A stretch of DNA of 64,000 nt, taken from Chaunax sp. Z400. Lineage: Eukaryota > Chordata > Actinopteri > Lophiiformes > Chaunacidae. Below are positions 51,274 through 64,000 of the stretch, piece after piece; position 1 is the stretch's first letter; the number at the start of each line of letters is the position of its first letter. The notes under the pieces are model-generated. The model did not search any database and was not told the DNA's origin. It saw only the letters and a list, made by a program, of their open reading frames with translations. Made by a program: the position numbers and the translations under genes. The DNA is taken from NCBI GenBank assembly GCA_037577475.1, contig CM075192.1:15029908-15093907 (forward strand), in the 5' to 3' direction.

Positions 51274-54200
51274 TTTCTGTTGGTAATGAATGAACAGAGC
51301 CCAGCAGAGAGTCAGTAACACGGGAGAGTGAGAAAAGTAGAGTCACAAATGAGGTCCAGGTGTGCGAGTAATCAATTTCATGGAGTTTGGTTTTGCAAGG
51401 CTGCATGCTGAAGGAGACTGTCATAATTGGCCCACCATTTCAGACGTAGTTGCAATGGCTTAATAGCGTTCATTCTTACACACACACTGAAACACGCATT
51501 CCTTGAAATCACAGGCCATTGAACACAATTGAGACAGATAGGCTAGTGGCATTGCCTAGTCTCCCCTATGTTTCAAGGACTTTTGCAGGCTTGTTCATTT
51601 ATCATAAGGGAAGGGCTGTTTGGGGAGAGCTTTGCATTGGCTGTGGTCAGATTTATTACAGAGCACAACTTCTGTTGGGTTCCTAACATTTGCTTTAGAG
51701 CTGTCCAAACTTGCAAGTGCAGCAAAGTTAAAGGGGCTTTTATTAAGGCTAAACTGTAAATGGATTCACATCAAGCTGCTGTAAGCAGCGGACCAGTATA
51801 CCCATTGGTCAATATGGTTGCCAGATCTTGTTCTTCCACTTTTTTTTTTCCTGTGCAAGCAAACAGCTTGCAGAGAAACAAAAGTGTGTTACGAAAGAAT
51901 ATGAATGATTGACCTCATTAAAATCCTTATTGGCTCATAACACAACAGCTTATCATTCAAAATATTACTATTGTATATTAAACATACACATATATCATAT
52001 GCAACATACGTTTAAGGGATGATTATATTCTCAACTTCACATTACATGCAGTAGAAATAACTAGATAGAATTAAAATGAATGATACATTTTCTTACTTAT
52101 TTTGCAGAGGAATTACAGAAATCCCTCTATTGGTCACCACTAAGAACATTCATGTCATTGACGGAGCCACATTTAACTGTCTGCTAAGTGCTGCACTTAA
52201 TTGTCATTAAAAATGACTTTCTGGCCTTTAAGCTGGAAAGAATTCTAAATTATATTATGAAACTTTATCTTAATTGGTTCCAATTAACCATTGTTCTGCT
52301 CATGCAGCGGAGGAACCGATGTGCACTGGCATTCACACAGACATCCACTAACACACTTACACACACACACACAAACTGTGCTCTGACAAAAGAACATGCA
52401 TCTTACAGGCTCATGCATTTTTTTTCCTGCCGTAATGGATTAAATTACTCTTTCAAAGACTGCCAACACTGTACCTTATGGTGAGCCAATTGAGATGGAA
52501 ATTCGGTTGTTTTTAATGGACACACTCTATAATAAACCTGTGGGGGGGAAAGATTTTCCAGACAAATTGTGGCTCACATGGTGAACGTACATTATGCTAA
52601 TGTGAGGTGCAGAGAGGTTGTCCTGTCTCATGAGGTAGGGGGTTTCATATATTCCCCTTTTATAATGGAGGAACCCTATCTGTAATTGCCCCTAGTTTTG
52701 CACATTAATGGGAAGCAGTGGGTTTGCTTGTAGTGCTGAAGTATGTCACAGTGTGTTGAAATACAGTAGCACTGAAATGGACACATTTATGTGCTTTTTC
52801 CCCTGCTGAGGTGTGATGTGGCATGCTTACTAATCCGCATCATTTATTAGTCATAGTTTAGATTCTGGATATACTCCACAGCTTTGTTTGAGAGAGCCAA
52901 CTGATTAACATAAACTCACTGCAGAACAGTCCTGCTGGTCCATTCACTCAGACCCAGTGTCATCTCTCTGTGATTCTCGACGGGCTCGTGTTTTTGGCTT
53001 GTCTCCTGGCCAGCCATCGAGCTACCTCCCCCTCCCCTCACAGGTTCTGGATCTCTGACACTTACAGACAGGAGCCTGGGATGGAGACCACTGGACACAG
53101 AGGAGGTCACTGTATCCCGTTTCACCAGGGAGGATGAATAGATCTGGGACAACCAAACACGCACCGCTCCAGACTGCCTAGGGCACCACAGCCTCAAGAA
53201 AAGAGGGAGGCAGAATGGGAAAGAGTGACTGAAGTGCATTCCTGAAAGGAGGAGGGATGGGATTGAATGACAAGGGAGGACAGGGGGCCACTGGTGACAC
53301 TGGCAGCTAGTGGGATCAGATTTTCTCCTCTGAAAAGTAATCTCAGAAAAAACAATGACTTGGGCATCTTTCTGGAAGGGAGAAACAGAGATTGGGAGTG
53401 CTGAGGGTTCAGAAGAATGCCTTTAATGTAACCCTGCCTGGGCTCTCATCGAATACTTCATGGCTCTCCCTGTAGAATGTAACTTGAAACAAGCTCTATC
53501 ACAGCATCACTTAAAGCAGCACACTCACCGACTCTGAAGATCCCTCTTGCAGTTGAAAACACTGTGAAGCAGAAGATTACACTGAATAACTGAGACTTGT
53601 GTGCCAAGATGACTTGTCTTGTCTTCAGGCCATATTCTACATTAGATAAGGATCAGCATTCTTCCACTCTACAGATGTAGGTCATGTAGCCACAGTGGTG
53701 CAAGCAACATTTTAGTCTTGCTTCAATTATTTTATTACCAATCACTGTGTTCTGTGAATTTTCAGCCTTTGCACCTCATAGATGAAATTGAGTATCTTGT
53801 TCCACTTTGTCTCTTCTACTTAACTGCACCCGTGCAGCTTAGATAAAATCAAATTAACTTCTCTCTGGGCCATACACACATTATTCACTAAACAGTTACA
53901 CAATAGGCCATAGTGTGCTTTTAGGAGTGTGGGGGACAAATGTACAGATGGGTTTGTTAACAAATGTGTTAGTCTCTGTAATTTCCTTTATTACTGAAGC
54001 GGCAACCCAATAAAACCACAGTGCATGATAGATGATACTTGGCTGTGATCTTGTATTTGCATTGTTAGATAAATAAATCACTGTCCTTTATTGCCTTATC
54101 TTTCATTAATTTTAAAATCGTGCATGTTTTTAGGAGATTGTAATTTAACATTTTCCACTAGAATTCAAAATAAATATTATTTTCATGAAAAAAAAGAAGA

Positions 54201-57200
54201 AATAATCAGGAGTTGCATTCATGTGTTGGTTAGGGCAGCCTGAAAGATTTTAGTGAGCAAGTCAAATTTAAAATGCAATTGACGAACAAAACTAGTACTG
54301 CATTTTGAAATACAGAGATGCCCCCAGTCGTGCATACACACAAACACACAGAAATACATACACATTGTGTGGCCACATCATGCCAGACATAAATCTAGAA
54401 AGTGATCCTTGTCGGGCAGATTGTGGGGTAACTCCTCTGATGAAGTATTTTAATTTGAGTGAGACTTTATGGTGGAACCTACTAGAGCCAGATATTTCTC
54501 AGCCAAACCTGCAGCGTTCAGGCAAACACAGGTCAAGTTGTCAGTTCCTAATAGCTTAGCCATGGGGCTCACCACACCCTGCAGATGTAGATACAGTCCA
54601 GTACAACACTTCCCACTGCTAATCACTGCACTGTGAATGGGAAAAGGGGATATTCCCCAGTGTCTGTGCTGCGGACAGGAAGAGGCTAAATAGTAGCCAA
54701 TTAGCTTTGATTTCAGGTCAATTAGCTTCTTTCTTCATCTACTTTAGATTGTATATTATCTTTAGGGAAATGAGCTCATGGGAGGGCTGTCACAGACTCC
54801 TTAGTACTTTGTTGTGCTCATATTGCCTGTCCCAAACAAGTGCTCCAACATATACACTCTCAGAGGAGTAAATAAACAGACTGACTGGGATGTGGAACAA
54901 AGACAGGCTGAAATCCTTGGATGAGTGTGTTATGTTTTTTTGCGAAAAAAGCAAAGCCAGTTCCTTTAACTTTGGAATGGGATGGCAAATATAATTGAAT
55001 GTAGTTTGTTTCTTGGTACCGAGATATCTTTGGCACATTGTGCTGAGCGGTAAGACGTGGCTGACATTGAAGCAGGGAATGCTTGTGCTTTGCCGTGAAG
55101 GAAATTGAAAGGGAACAGAATAGCAGGAGTCAGATTTCATGAAATAATAGCTGTGACAGAAATTGGGAAAAACAAGGCAGCAAAGAAACCAAGAATGATT
55201 TTTTTTTTTTTTTTTTACTTGGCCCAGAGAAAAAAAGAGACAGAAGAGGACAAACTTATCAGGGCAATAACAAATGGACCCTTGTGTAGGCAATTTAACT
55301 TGCACACAGTGTAGTTGCAAGCCACATTGCTTCCGTTAAACTATTATTATAAGTGGAGTTTGTGAGAGCAAAAGTCTGATTTATATTTATTTGACTACAG
55401 TGAGGTAAAATGCTGAACTATTCCTCTGTTCCATTCCTCCCAGGATTTTCTGAAGGGAATTATTTTGTTTTTCCCTCATTGTCAAGAGAGTTCAAACCAA
55501 GCGTGACATCCTGGACCAGGTCCATGAGCCTGTGGCCTTCATGTTTCATGGTGACCTGCCAAGGATTCTGTTCCAGAGGGAGGAACTTACTGCAAACCAG
55601 CACTGCCGTCTCATACTAGGCCATCAGGCTACTGGTCAAAGGGCTACTGGCTGGAGCTGTCAGCTCCGTTCTGCTTCCCACTGCTAACACATCCACACAC
55701 AATTTACATGCATGAGTTGTCAAGCTGAAATTGTAGGATACATATCAGCAAAGTGAGCGCTCTTCTGCCTGCTACTGCCCAGACTCGAGTGGGGGAGTTG
55801 TCTGTTTTCTCTTTAATTGTGTTGTTCTATGCATTAGCTCAGGGCTCATTATTGGCTTAAGCAGGGTGTGGGTGGATGAGAACACATGCATGAATCACTG
55901 GCAGAGTGGACACATGAGAAGGTGGAGGGCCTCATCAGCCCGGGCTTTCCTCTTCTCTTTCATGTGGAGTGGTCATGGTTTGCGCTTACTACACCACTGA
56001 AGTTGATCACAGAGGGTCCTTACTTCAGCCATCATAAACAGTAGCTTTTGTTAGTGGTGTGAGTTGTTTGAAGTACATAATTTACAGTACATTAGTGACA
56101 GACACGGCAGTGATTTGTTCAGCAGTGCACCCACTGTCCTGCTTACACCTGTGTGTTGCAGTAAGTGTATGCTTGCATGTGACGGCCTAAATTAAACAGA
56201 GGAGAAATCATTGCATGTAGCCAAGTTGGTGAATGGATGTCATGCTTCGTCTGTTTCTTAAAGTTATTTAATTTTCTTTCTCATTACCGCAGTTATTACA
56301 GAAAAGAAGAGAAAAATGTGCTTTGCATCAGGAAATTAAACTTTCAGGGGTTGTATCTCCCTCTGTGGCTGGGCCTGTGCCCGTGGGCATTGGACTGGCA
56401 CACTATCAATCAGAGAAAACACAGTGAAGATAAAGGAAACCTCAAGTCAAATGATGTGCATAGAATCATGCCCTCACATGCTTTACAACTTAAAACACAG
56501 ATATTCAACATATGGCCCGGCCATAACTTGGAAACACAAATACAATGCACAATTCCTAAACTATTCAGTCATTTCAGTAGGGAGTTTAAGCTGGTGCATA
56601 TAGTGCAGAATGTACATTGGCTTAAAATAGATTTGCTCTGTGAAGACTATTGCCAAAAACTATGGCGTTTGTGCAGTAAACATCTCAGTAAGTTTGAAGC
56701 ACAATGTCCCACATATCAAGCATGTAAAACGTGTACTGAGAATATGATACAAATCCAAGCTTTTAATATAAATCCAGTCATTTTGCTTCAACTTACAATG
56801 TCAACAGCCACCTTTTGATAACCAGCACCAACCACTGATAACAGATAATGTAGCTGTAATGCTTAAATGTGGGAATTAGGGACCAATGATCCTGAGCTTC
56901 CTTACATTTAAGGGACTTTTGACATTTGCACTAGTCTAAGCACTTACATCAGCAGTAAGCCATGCAGTCAAATCATTAACAGGAACTGTCTGCTGGTCTT
57001 TTTTATGCAAAGTTATATGGTTAGAACGCCGGATGTACAGTATGTATTTATAAGATGCAGCAAGGTGAAGAACCCCAGAGAGATCATTTCTCATCACTAC
57101 TGTATATGGAGATGTATTGTAATGCCTTTTCTGTCATCACTGAGAGAAGATGCACTTGTGTGACTGCTTCCCTGATTCCGCAGTGGGCCCTACAGTATCA

Positions 57201-57586
57201 CACTCCCCGTAAGCAAACCCCCGTGATGTACAGTGAAAGAATTATTATTCCAAGGTCATGTGTTTATGGTGTGTAGTTAAGGAGGATAGTGAGATGGTGA
57301 TAGATAGGTAGAGGGTCAGATAGCGCGATTGTACGGACACACTGCCGGGTTTTTAACCACACGATGACAGAGTTTACGCTGAGCAGCGTCTGGCATGCTC
57401 GGGATGTCTCGGTTTACCAGTCAAAGTTTCCACTCACTTGACTTTGTTGTAGCCCTGTCAAGAGCCGAGGCGTCCACTTTAGCGCCAGTCAGTCACATTG
57501 TTACACTCCGTGTTTTCCAGGTCCCATTTTTTTCGCCCTCAGATCTTCCCTCAACAGTAGTGCTACACATTCCACCGGATGGAAAT

Positions 57587-57603
57587 GAGAGAGAGAGAGA
57601 GAG
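57587..57603. repeat. (GA)n microsatellite
   Basis: Eight GA units. Intronic simple repeat. Confidence 0.85.
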
Positions 57604-60600
57604 CTGGAGGAATGAAGAGATGACAGGGGAAAAAAAAGATATAGAGACAATACTGAACAAAGCAACAGTCAGAGGGCTGAAAAAGATGACATATCTGTAA
57701 GACGAGGATGGAAGAAGCGAAATTGAGAGAGAAAAATATTACCATGAGTTGCCTCTGAATAATTCATAGATTATTCTTGAAAGAAATCCACTGTTTTTTA
57801 TTGTGTCATATTTCACAGCTAGTTTATGTTTAACTATGGCCTCACACCACAGAGTGAAGGATGAGAAACTCGTAGCTGTGATTCTCTTCTGTGGAATGCT
57901 AAGTTCCGTTAGTGTGGTGTTTTCCCACCCCAACCCTAACATACTGGTGTTTTTGGGTCATCTACCATTATTTCTCTCTCCTACATGTATATTTTCACTC
58001 TGTCTCTCTACCGATACTTGACCCTATACCAATTAACTGTGCTCTGAAATTTTTTTAAATCTCAGACCACAGTGGATGAGCGCCAGAGGATGCACCCCCT
58101 TCAGACATCCTTGTAATTTTTTGCCCTGTGTATGTCTCATGTGAAAACCTTGTCTAATGTAAAACGGCTGGTTAACCAAACACTTGAATTTCCTTAAAAG
58201 CTTTGGTTGTTTCATCTCAAAGCTGTCTCTCATCACAAAGGCTGTGTGCTGAAACCACAGAGCCTGAGGTATTGAGCTCACATCCATCGCCTCTTGAAAG
58301 ACCAGCAGAATCTATAGGAGGTATTGCTATTGTCTGTTGTGCAGGTGTGCTGCCTCCCACAGGCTCTGAAGGTCTCACAAAGCCATAGAGCTCCACAGAG
58401 AGAGGACTTGCTGAGATGCTATCTCTCCCAGATACAGACAACATGGTGGGGACTCAGACAAAAGAAGGCATGTGGAATCTGGTACTCTAAGGGAGGATGT
58501 TGGTAATCACTGTTAAACATTTGCGGGTAGATCCTATTGGCTGCACGAGAAGTTAAAACTGCTTTAGCAGAGTTTTCCATACAGTATAATGTGACCCTGG
58601 TGTTGAATGTCTGGTGAGCTCTTATGCCAGGATCAAACTGCACAACATTGTTGCCTTTTGGCATGGTCACTTTGTCAGATTAGACCGTCATAGAGTTGTA
58701 GATTCTTTCCCTTACTTGGCTGAGAGACAAAACATTACTACAGGCTATTAGGCCCTAACTAATTACAGTTCGTCATCATTCAGGTGATCGGAAGAGAAGG
58801 TGCCAGGTGACCAACATCATATGCATTTTGCTTCATCTTGCAGTTGTGCACAAAAGATTGCTTTGCACTCCTAACGGTTAACATCAAACATGACATACAA
58901 GTCTTTTTGGTGGTGCATGATGTTTCCTAAATGCTGGATCTATCCTTCCAGTTTGCCAAACAGCTGAGATAAAAAAAAACAAGGAACTGTTGGCACCCAA
59001 TGTCTGTTTTCATTCTTGACTCCACACATCCGTTGGGGGGGGTTTTGTTTAGTCATATCCTCACATCAGTCTTTGAGTGGACAACACGCCTATTGCATCC
59101 ATGCAGGGATATGTCCAGGCCCTGCATCACCAGAAAGGATGTTGTTTACAACACAGAATATAAGGCAATGCTCATTTAATGTAGTAGAGAAATATTATAT
59201 TTTAGTCACCCATATGGCCTATGCTCCCAGGCAAGTCTCACCCACATGATGCAAACTGCTCCGTTTTATTTTGATTCTTCTCAACAACAAACTGAACACC
59301 CTCATGTTGCACGTTGCAGAGGGCAACAAGCCCCATCACATCCTTGCCTGATTTGCCTTTACCCTTTGTTTAGCACAATGTAGCTTTTTAGCTGCATGCA
59401 CTCTTATCATGGCTTTGTTGGCATATTTGGGCTCAGCAGAAACCAAACATGGATTTATTTGATGATTTGCGAAGCAGAGACGTGGTGGCAGTGCATTACG
59501 GTAAACTGTCTCCCCATGCGAGGCACAATAGGCATGTCTTATCTCAGGAGGGTTGTAAAAAAAAAAACGGAGGAAGACTTTATCTGTTCGGTGGGTCCTG
59601 ACCTCCCTGTGCTGATGATGTTGAGTTTGTTGAAGAGATACTGAGGGAGAGGATGATGGCTGTGGAGGCTTCTTCCCCTGTTTGTTGATCACATGCTCGT
59701 TCTCTCTCTCTATCTGTCAGGGACAAGCTTATTTGCTGGAACAGGAGAGTGTTTCGTGTTTGCTTTCACGCTTGCTTGCTACACACCCCAGCTCTGCTGC
59801 TCCATGAGTGCGGTGAACCGGTTGGGTCAGCAGGTGCTAATGAGATGTACCACTGACCACACAACCCAGCAGCTCTTAACGCATTGCTGTGTGTACACAC
59901 ACCCAATGACCTCAAGCGCATATCGAGGCTTACTCACACTGCTCTCTCACCTAAGGAAATAACACCCACGCTCTTATGGCATGATAAGAAGTTTATATTT
60001 CACTTGTAATTCAGTAGATCTTAAATAATCTAGATGACAAATGAGCTCTTATTTTACCTTGTCTGGCCTCTTTCATAGCCTGATTTATACAGCATACCCC
60101 AGTTTTGTGCTAGCAGTTCAAATCTGTAATGCATCCCTTCTCCCTCTGGCAGTAAAACTGAAAACATCTGAGCCCCCCCCCAAACTTCTTGGTCTTTCTG
60201 CCCTTTCTGCCCTGAATTCACTTATCCTCCAAATCATCCAACCAGCTATTTCTCCCCCATCTCTTAAATTTCCTCCCCCTTGCCCCTCCTGCTCCTGCTC
60301 CAGATGAGCTCCTCTTTTCCTCTCCGAGTAATCTGTCTACAATACACGGGGCCTTTGAGCCGACCACATGCCTCTGGATGTTGAGAATGGCATCCGTGTT
60401 GAGTAGGATTTTCTTTTGTGAAGGGGTGAACTAGAGGTTGCTGCTTCCGGTGGTTGTCCCCGTAGACACCTGCTCGGCAGAGGAGGAGGAGAGTGGAAGG
60501 GATAAGACTCACCGGTCAGGGTTTAAAGTCTGTACATTGTAGATCTTTCCATGAAATTTTAAAAATAGACAACTTTTGTCAGAATAAAAGTCACATTCCT

Positions 60601-62975
60601 GCTTACAGCCACAACAGATAGAGCAACACAGAACTGGGAAGCAGAAAATGTTATAGAAAGTCAAACCAGGAGGATAAGATACCATTATTAAAAGGGAATT
60701 GAAATATGTGTTATATTGTAGAATTGATAGATTTCATACCATCCCCGTCATCCCCAGGAGAATTTACTGCCAGAAGAAGTGTATGTGAGTAGGTTTTTGT
60801 ATTTTACAGAAGTAGGTGTTTTGAAGACCCATCACCAACTGTGCTACAGGTGGGGATTGAACATTTTCTGAGGAACTCTTCTCAGTCTATCGTGGTCTTG
60901 CTTTACATTATACAGCCGTCAAAGCATTGCAGCACTAATGCATATATGATTTTAAAAGACGTGACTTGATAAACAGCCGTGTGAGTCACTTGCTTTTTAT
61001 CAGAGAGAGATTTCTTTGTCGGATTTCAAAAACATATGTATCTTTGAAATATTAGCTGCACGAAAGCAACGCCATTAATAAGAGGACGGTGATGACAGAC
61101 AGAGTAGACAGGCTGAGTCAACACTGACGTGCAAATGCAGCTTAAGAAACCAAAATCACCACACTAAATATTTTTAGACAGAATGCACCTTTTCATTCCC
61201 TTCTATTCATCAGGCTAGGCTGCCAAACCCGAATTAGTAGTAAGATGAACACAGTACCTCAAAGGAGGAAAGGACTTTTCCCCGACTTCTATAAATCTAG
61301 CAGATATTTTAGAGAACTTTCTGAGTAAAGTTGGTACAGCAGCTTTAAATTTCCTCCAGCGCTGGGCTTGGCTTTGTTTCCAGGGGAAAGGGATCATAAA
61401 TCAGCTCACCAGGACGTTTCAGCCATGTTAACAGTAGCAAAGTATACCATAAAAAAATAAGAGAAAAAAATGACAAAGTCACTTTTCTAGTGTCCGTTTC
61501 TTTCCTATTGAAAATGTAAAGATAGAAAATCCAGGGCTTAACATCAGTCTTGAAACCTTACACAGTGTTAATTTCACAGGGATCAGGTTAATTTCTGGCA
61601 CACTTGCAAAACTTCTCAGTCAACATGAGTCGTGCTTGATATTGTGTGTTGGACAACTTGACAAATGTAGTGAAAAGGTATGGCAACAAAGTGTTGGGCA
61701 ATAATCGCGTAGGTATACACACTTTCATGGTGGGCAAGTGCTAAAGATGAAATTTCAACTCACTTATTTCTTTGTGACAGCATTCACTCCCTCTTTTTCT
61801 CTCGGAATCTCTTCCCACTGTAACAGATTCCCTCTTAGATAGGAATATGGACATCGTTTCATCTTCCCGGGGTCCATCTGGGAGAGTTTAGGATCCATGT
61901 GGAAACCATTGAAATGGGGACGGCAACTGATCAGACAAAGATGTGCCCTGATTGAGCTGCTGCACATGTTTGGATCTCAGTACTCTTATTTGCCTTGTCT
62001 CACCCTCTTTAACATTCCTGTGCCCTATTTCTCTGCAGGACCCCCCACTACCACGCATCTACTTAACCGTCTGTTCGTTTCTTTGTCTCTCTTCCGTCTT
62101 CGACCCTTCTCTCCCCGTCTCCCCTGTGCCCGGTAAAGTGATTGGAAAGGGGTTTAGCTTGGTGGAAATGAAAGTGGCCATGACGAAAGGCTGAGGGATC
62201 TGCTGTAACATTACATTGGATCCCCTTGTGTTTTTTCCTTCCCCATTTTCCTCTGTTCCTGCCTGTTTCCCTCCACACAGCAGCTATCGTATTACTCTTC
62301 CTCAGTCACCTCCGCAACAGCCGCTGATGTAATCCTAGTTTATGGTCTTGTCCCGATCAAGACATACTGTTCTCCACAACAGTCGCTCACTCCTACTGTT
62401 TCCTAAACCTCTATCAAATCAGACTTTCGTTGCAAACTAACTTCATTATAGTGTAAGATTTACATTACAACATTTTAAGATGAAAGCAAGACTTATGGCT
62501 TTTCTGCTTTGAATTAGTTTGATTCACATGCTACAGAGAGAACATCCATGTATCATATGTCCCCTGAATCTCATTAAGCAAGGTGTAGCCCAAACAGAGT
62601 GGCAGCATAATCAGAACTATAACACAAGCAAACACACCTGCCTGCTCATGAGTGCCAATGCAAACATACTGATTTCTGATTAACTGTGTTTTAGCAGTGG
62701 AAGTTGGAACTAGTGGAAGGTCCAACTGAGCCGAGGCAAGCAGCAGCTGTGTGGGATTTCAATATTTCTTACATGAAGCAAAGACGAACCCATAGTCATT
62801 AGCTCCTTTTACACAGTCTGTTCAAGATGGGAATGTTTTGCCTTTATTGTGCTCCACTGCTACAATAATAATATAATAATTTAACAGGTTTAACTCTGAG
62901 CCTGCAAAGGAAGTACTAAGAGCGCCAAATCGTCAGTCTGCGTGACCTCGTGAGGCCGGAATGTGAGGATCCGAT

Positions 62976-63075
62976 GTTTTGACAGCCCATTATGTGTGTG
63001 ATACACAACTGGAAGATTTACAACGCAGCTAGTAGCAATTAGCTGCTAACTCAAAGAAGAAGAAAATATACCTGA
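62976..63075 (+). repeat. Diverged interspersed repeat, copy B (forward orientation)
   Basis: Runs GTTTTGAC, ATGTGTGTGA, TGGAAGATTTAC, CTAGTAGCAATTAGCTGCTA, AAAGAAGAAGAAAAT, ACCTGA. It matches the reverse complement of 41046-41144 in order and spacing. The two copies lie about 21.8 kb apart in opposite orientation. Family not identified. Confidence 0.75.
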
Positions 63076-64000
63076 GTCTTTGTTGTGGTTCTATTGCACA
63101 ATATCTGTGTAAAAAGGGGCTATATTGTTAAAGGTCTCATCTCTAGTTCCATACCATGATCTCATTGTCCCTGCCTTGGTCCTATTACACAGCACCACTA
63201 CAGAATAACACTGTCTCAGTCTCCGCTGCTTATCGATAATATATCTTTACTTTGTGAAGATAAGCGGGTGGCTGAGGAGTGTAATTTTGTCGTGAGATCT
63301 CTCGTGAAGCTAATAGATAAGTGAAACGATCTGCAACAGATGTTCCAAAATACTCAGATGAGGATCAGCGGCAGGTCAAATGGCACTCTGCAGGAAAGCA
63401 GGCTGTGTTTGCTGATATAATTGCTCTTATGGTGTGAGTTAGCTAGCAGACAGACTCCTCTTACAGTTCTCCTTCTCCGGAATCATGAGTTATCCACCCT
63501 GTGCAAATGAGCCCATATCACTGCATGTCACATCAAATTAGGAGTGTTTGCTGCGACTGTGCCACCATGACAGGTGTTAATTTTTCTACGCATCCCTCGC
63601 TCTCCTTAATTTTCCCTTTTCCTCTCACACACACGGTGCACAGATGAACACAGAAACAAACATGCACATAAAAACAGACAGCCACACAGATTTCGGTTTC
63701 TCTGGCAGAAAAACAAGTTGCTTCACATCCGCCTTTCAGTCAAGTCATATCCAAAAGTCCCACGGCTGGTCTGGGTCATACACAGTGTCTTTGTCATCAT
63801 TATAGGAGGAGGGGTCAGATCTGGAGGAACGGTGGAGGGGTTTCAGGGGGAGGGCTGGTGGTGGTCCAGGGGCCAAGAATGTTAATTAGGAAGATTGTTT
63901 TAATAAGGCCCTCATCTTTGCATGCTGGGAGAGGGTTAGCTGGTGGGGCCACACAGACGGGAGGGCAGCTCTTGGTGAGATATTGTCAGCAAACATAACT
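63076..64000. other. Intron end of window without recognised genes
   Basis: Ordinary-looking intron after repeat copy B. A short CA run lies near 63626-63634. The last ~130 bases hold TTAATTAGG and TTTTAATAAGG motifs but no splice site or exon was recognised at the window edge. Confidence 0.6.

Larger units (their letters stand above)
48174..62975. other. Intron segment without recognised genes
   Basis: Holds the simple repeats listed separately, plus a T18 run at 55199-55216, a GA run at 57587-57603 and a C run at 60172-60181. The longest ORF of the window (56237-56818, 193 codons, +) and a 176-codon minus ORF (54790-55320) occur here. Neither carries a domain I recognise and neither is supported by splice context. 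They are most likely chance. Confidence 0.65.
4693..64000 (+). other. Very large intron downstream of the Robo Ig1 exon
   Basis: I read this stretch for the expected Ig2 exon (residues like LRDDFRQ and WKKD, then HPEPT) and for other conserved domains, and saw none. If the next exon lies beyond the window, the intron is at least 59.3 kb. Vertebrate robo1 and robo2 are known for very long 5' introns, so this is consistent. The intron may still contain short exons I missed or non-coding transcripts that sequence reading cannot show. Confidence 0.7.

Noticed and set aside
54790..55320. 176-codon ORF on the minus strand
   Set aside because: No recognisable domain, and it contains Lys repeats from a poly-A/T tract. 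Likely chance.
1..64000. CRISPR arrays, operons, phage or plasmid features
   Set aside because: None present. The sequence is a vertebrate intron with one spliced exon.

Overview
The window looks like a piece of a vertebrate, most likely teleost fish, chromosome. It is almost entirely intron. One exon can be recognised with confidence, at 4366-4692 on the + strand. It encodes the first immunoglobulin domain of a Roundabout (Robo) axon-guidance receptor. Conventional splice signals flank it, and both ends are in phase 1. The paralogue is robo1 or robo2; I lean towards robo1. No bacterial, viral or plasmid features were seen. The teleost call rests on the vertebrate-type Robo Ig1 sequence, the many long TG/CA microsatellites, and several interspersed repeats that I recall from fish genomes, such as the 'GTACTCAAGTA' element.

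Layout: 1-4365 is the 3' part of the intron before the Ig1 exon. The exon follows at 4366-4692. From 4693 to the end (59.3 kb) I found no further exon, so the window appears to lie inside one very large intron between the Ig1 and Ig2 exons. Large 5' introns are typical of vertebrate robo1 and robo2. Intron content includes microsatellites (best at 14573-14632, 31739-31794, 44538-44607 and 48979-49004), an 18-bp G run at 45263-45280, and an exact-period 143-bp tandem duplication at 41871-42156. It also holds a ~694-bp non-autonomous DNA transposon with long terminal inverted repeats and TTAA flanks (47472-48173), and a degenerate three-copy array (45505-45945). Two diverged copies of one interspersed repeat lie in opposite orientation (41046-41144 and 62976-63075). 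Other repeat relics lie near 16477-16986 and 33517-33720.

Some intron stretches are rich in homeodomain-type TAAT/ATTA motifs or contain a POU octamer. They are candidates for conserved non-coding regulatory elements, but this cannot be shown without cross-species alignment. The other open reading frames here (longest 193 codons, at 56237-56818) match no family I recognise and look like chance ORFs in intron. I did not find a convincing previously undescribed biological system. The most informative items are the Robo exon, the TTAA-flanked transposon and the repeat structures.
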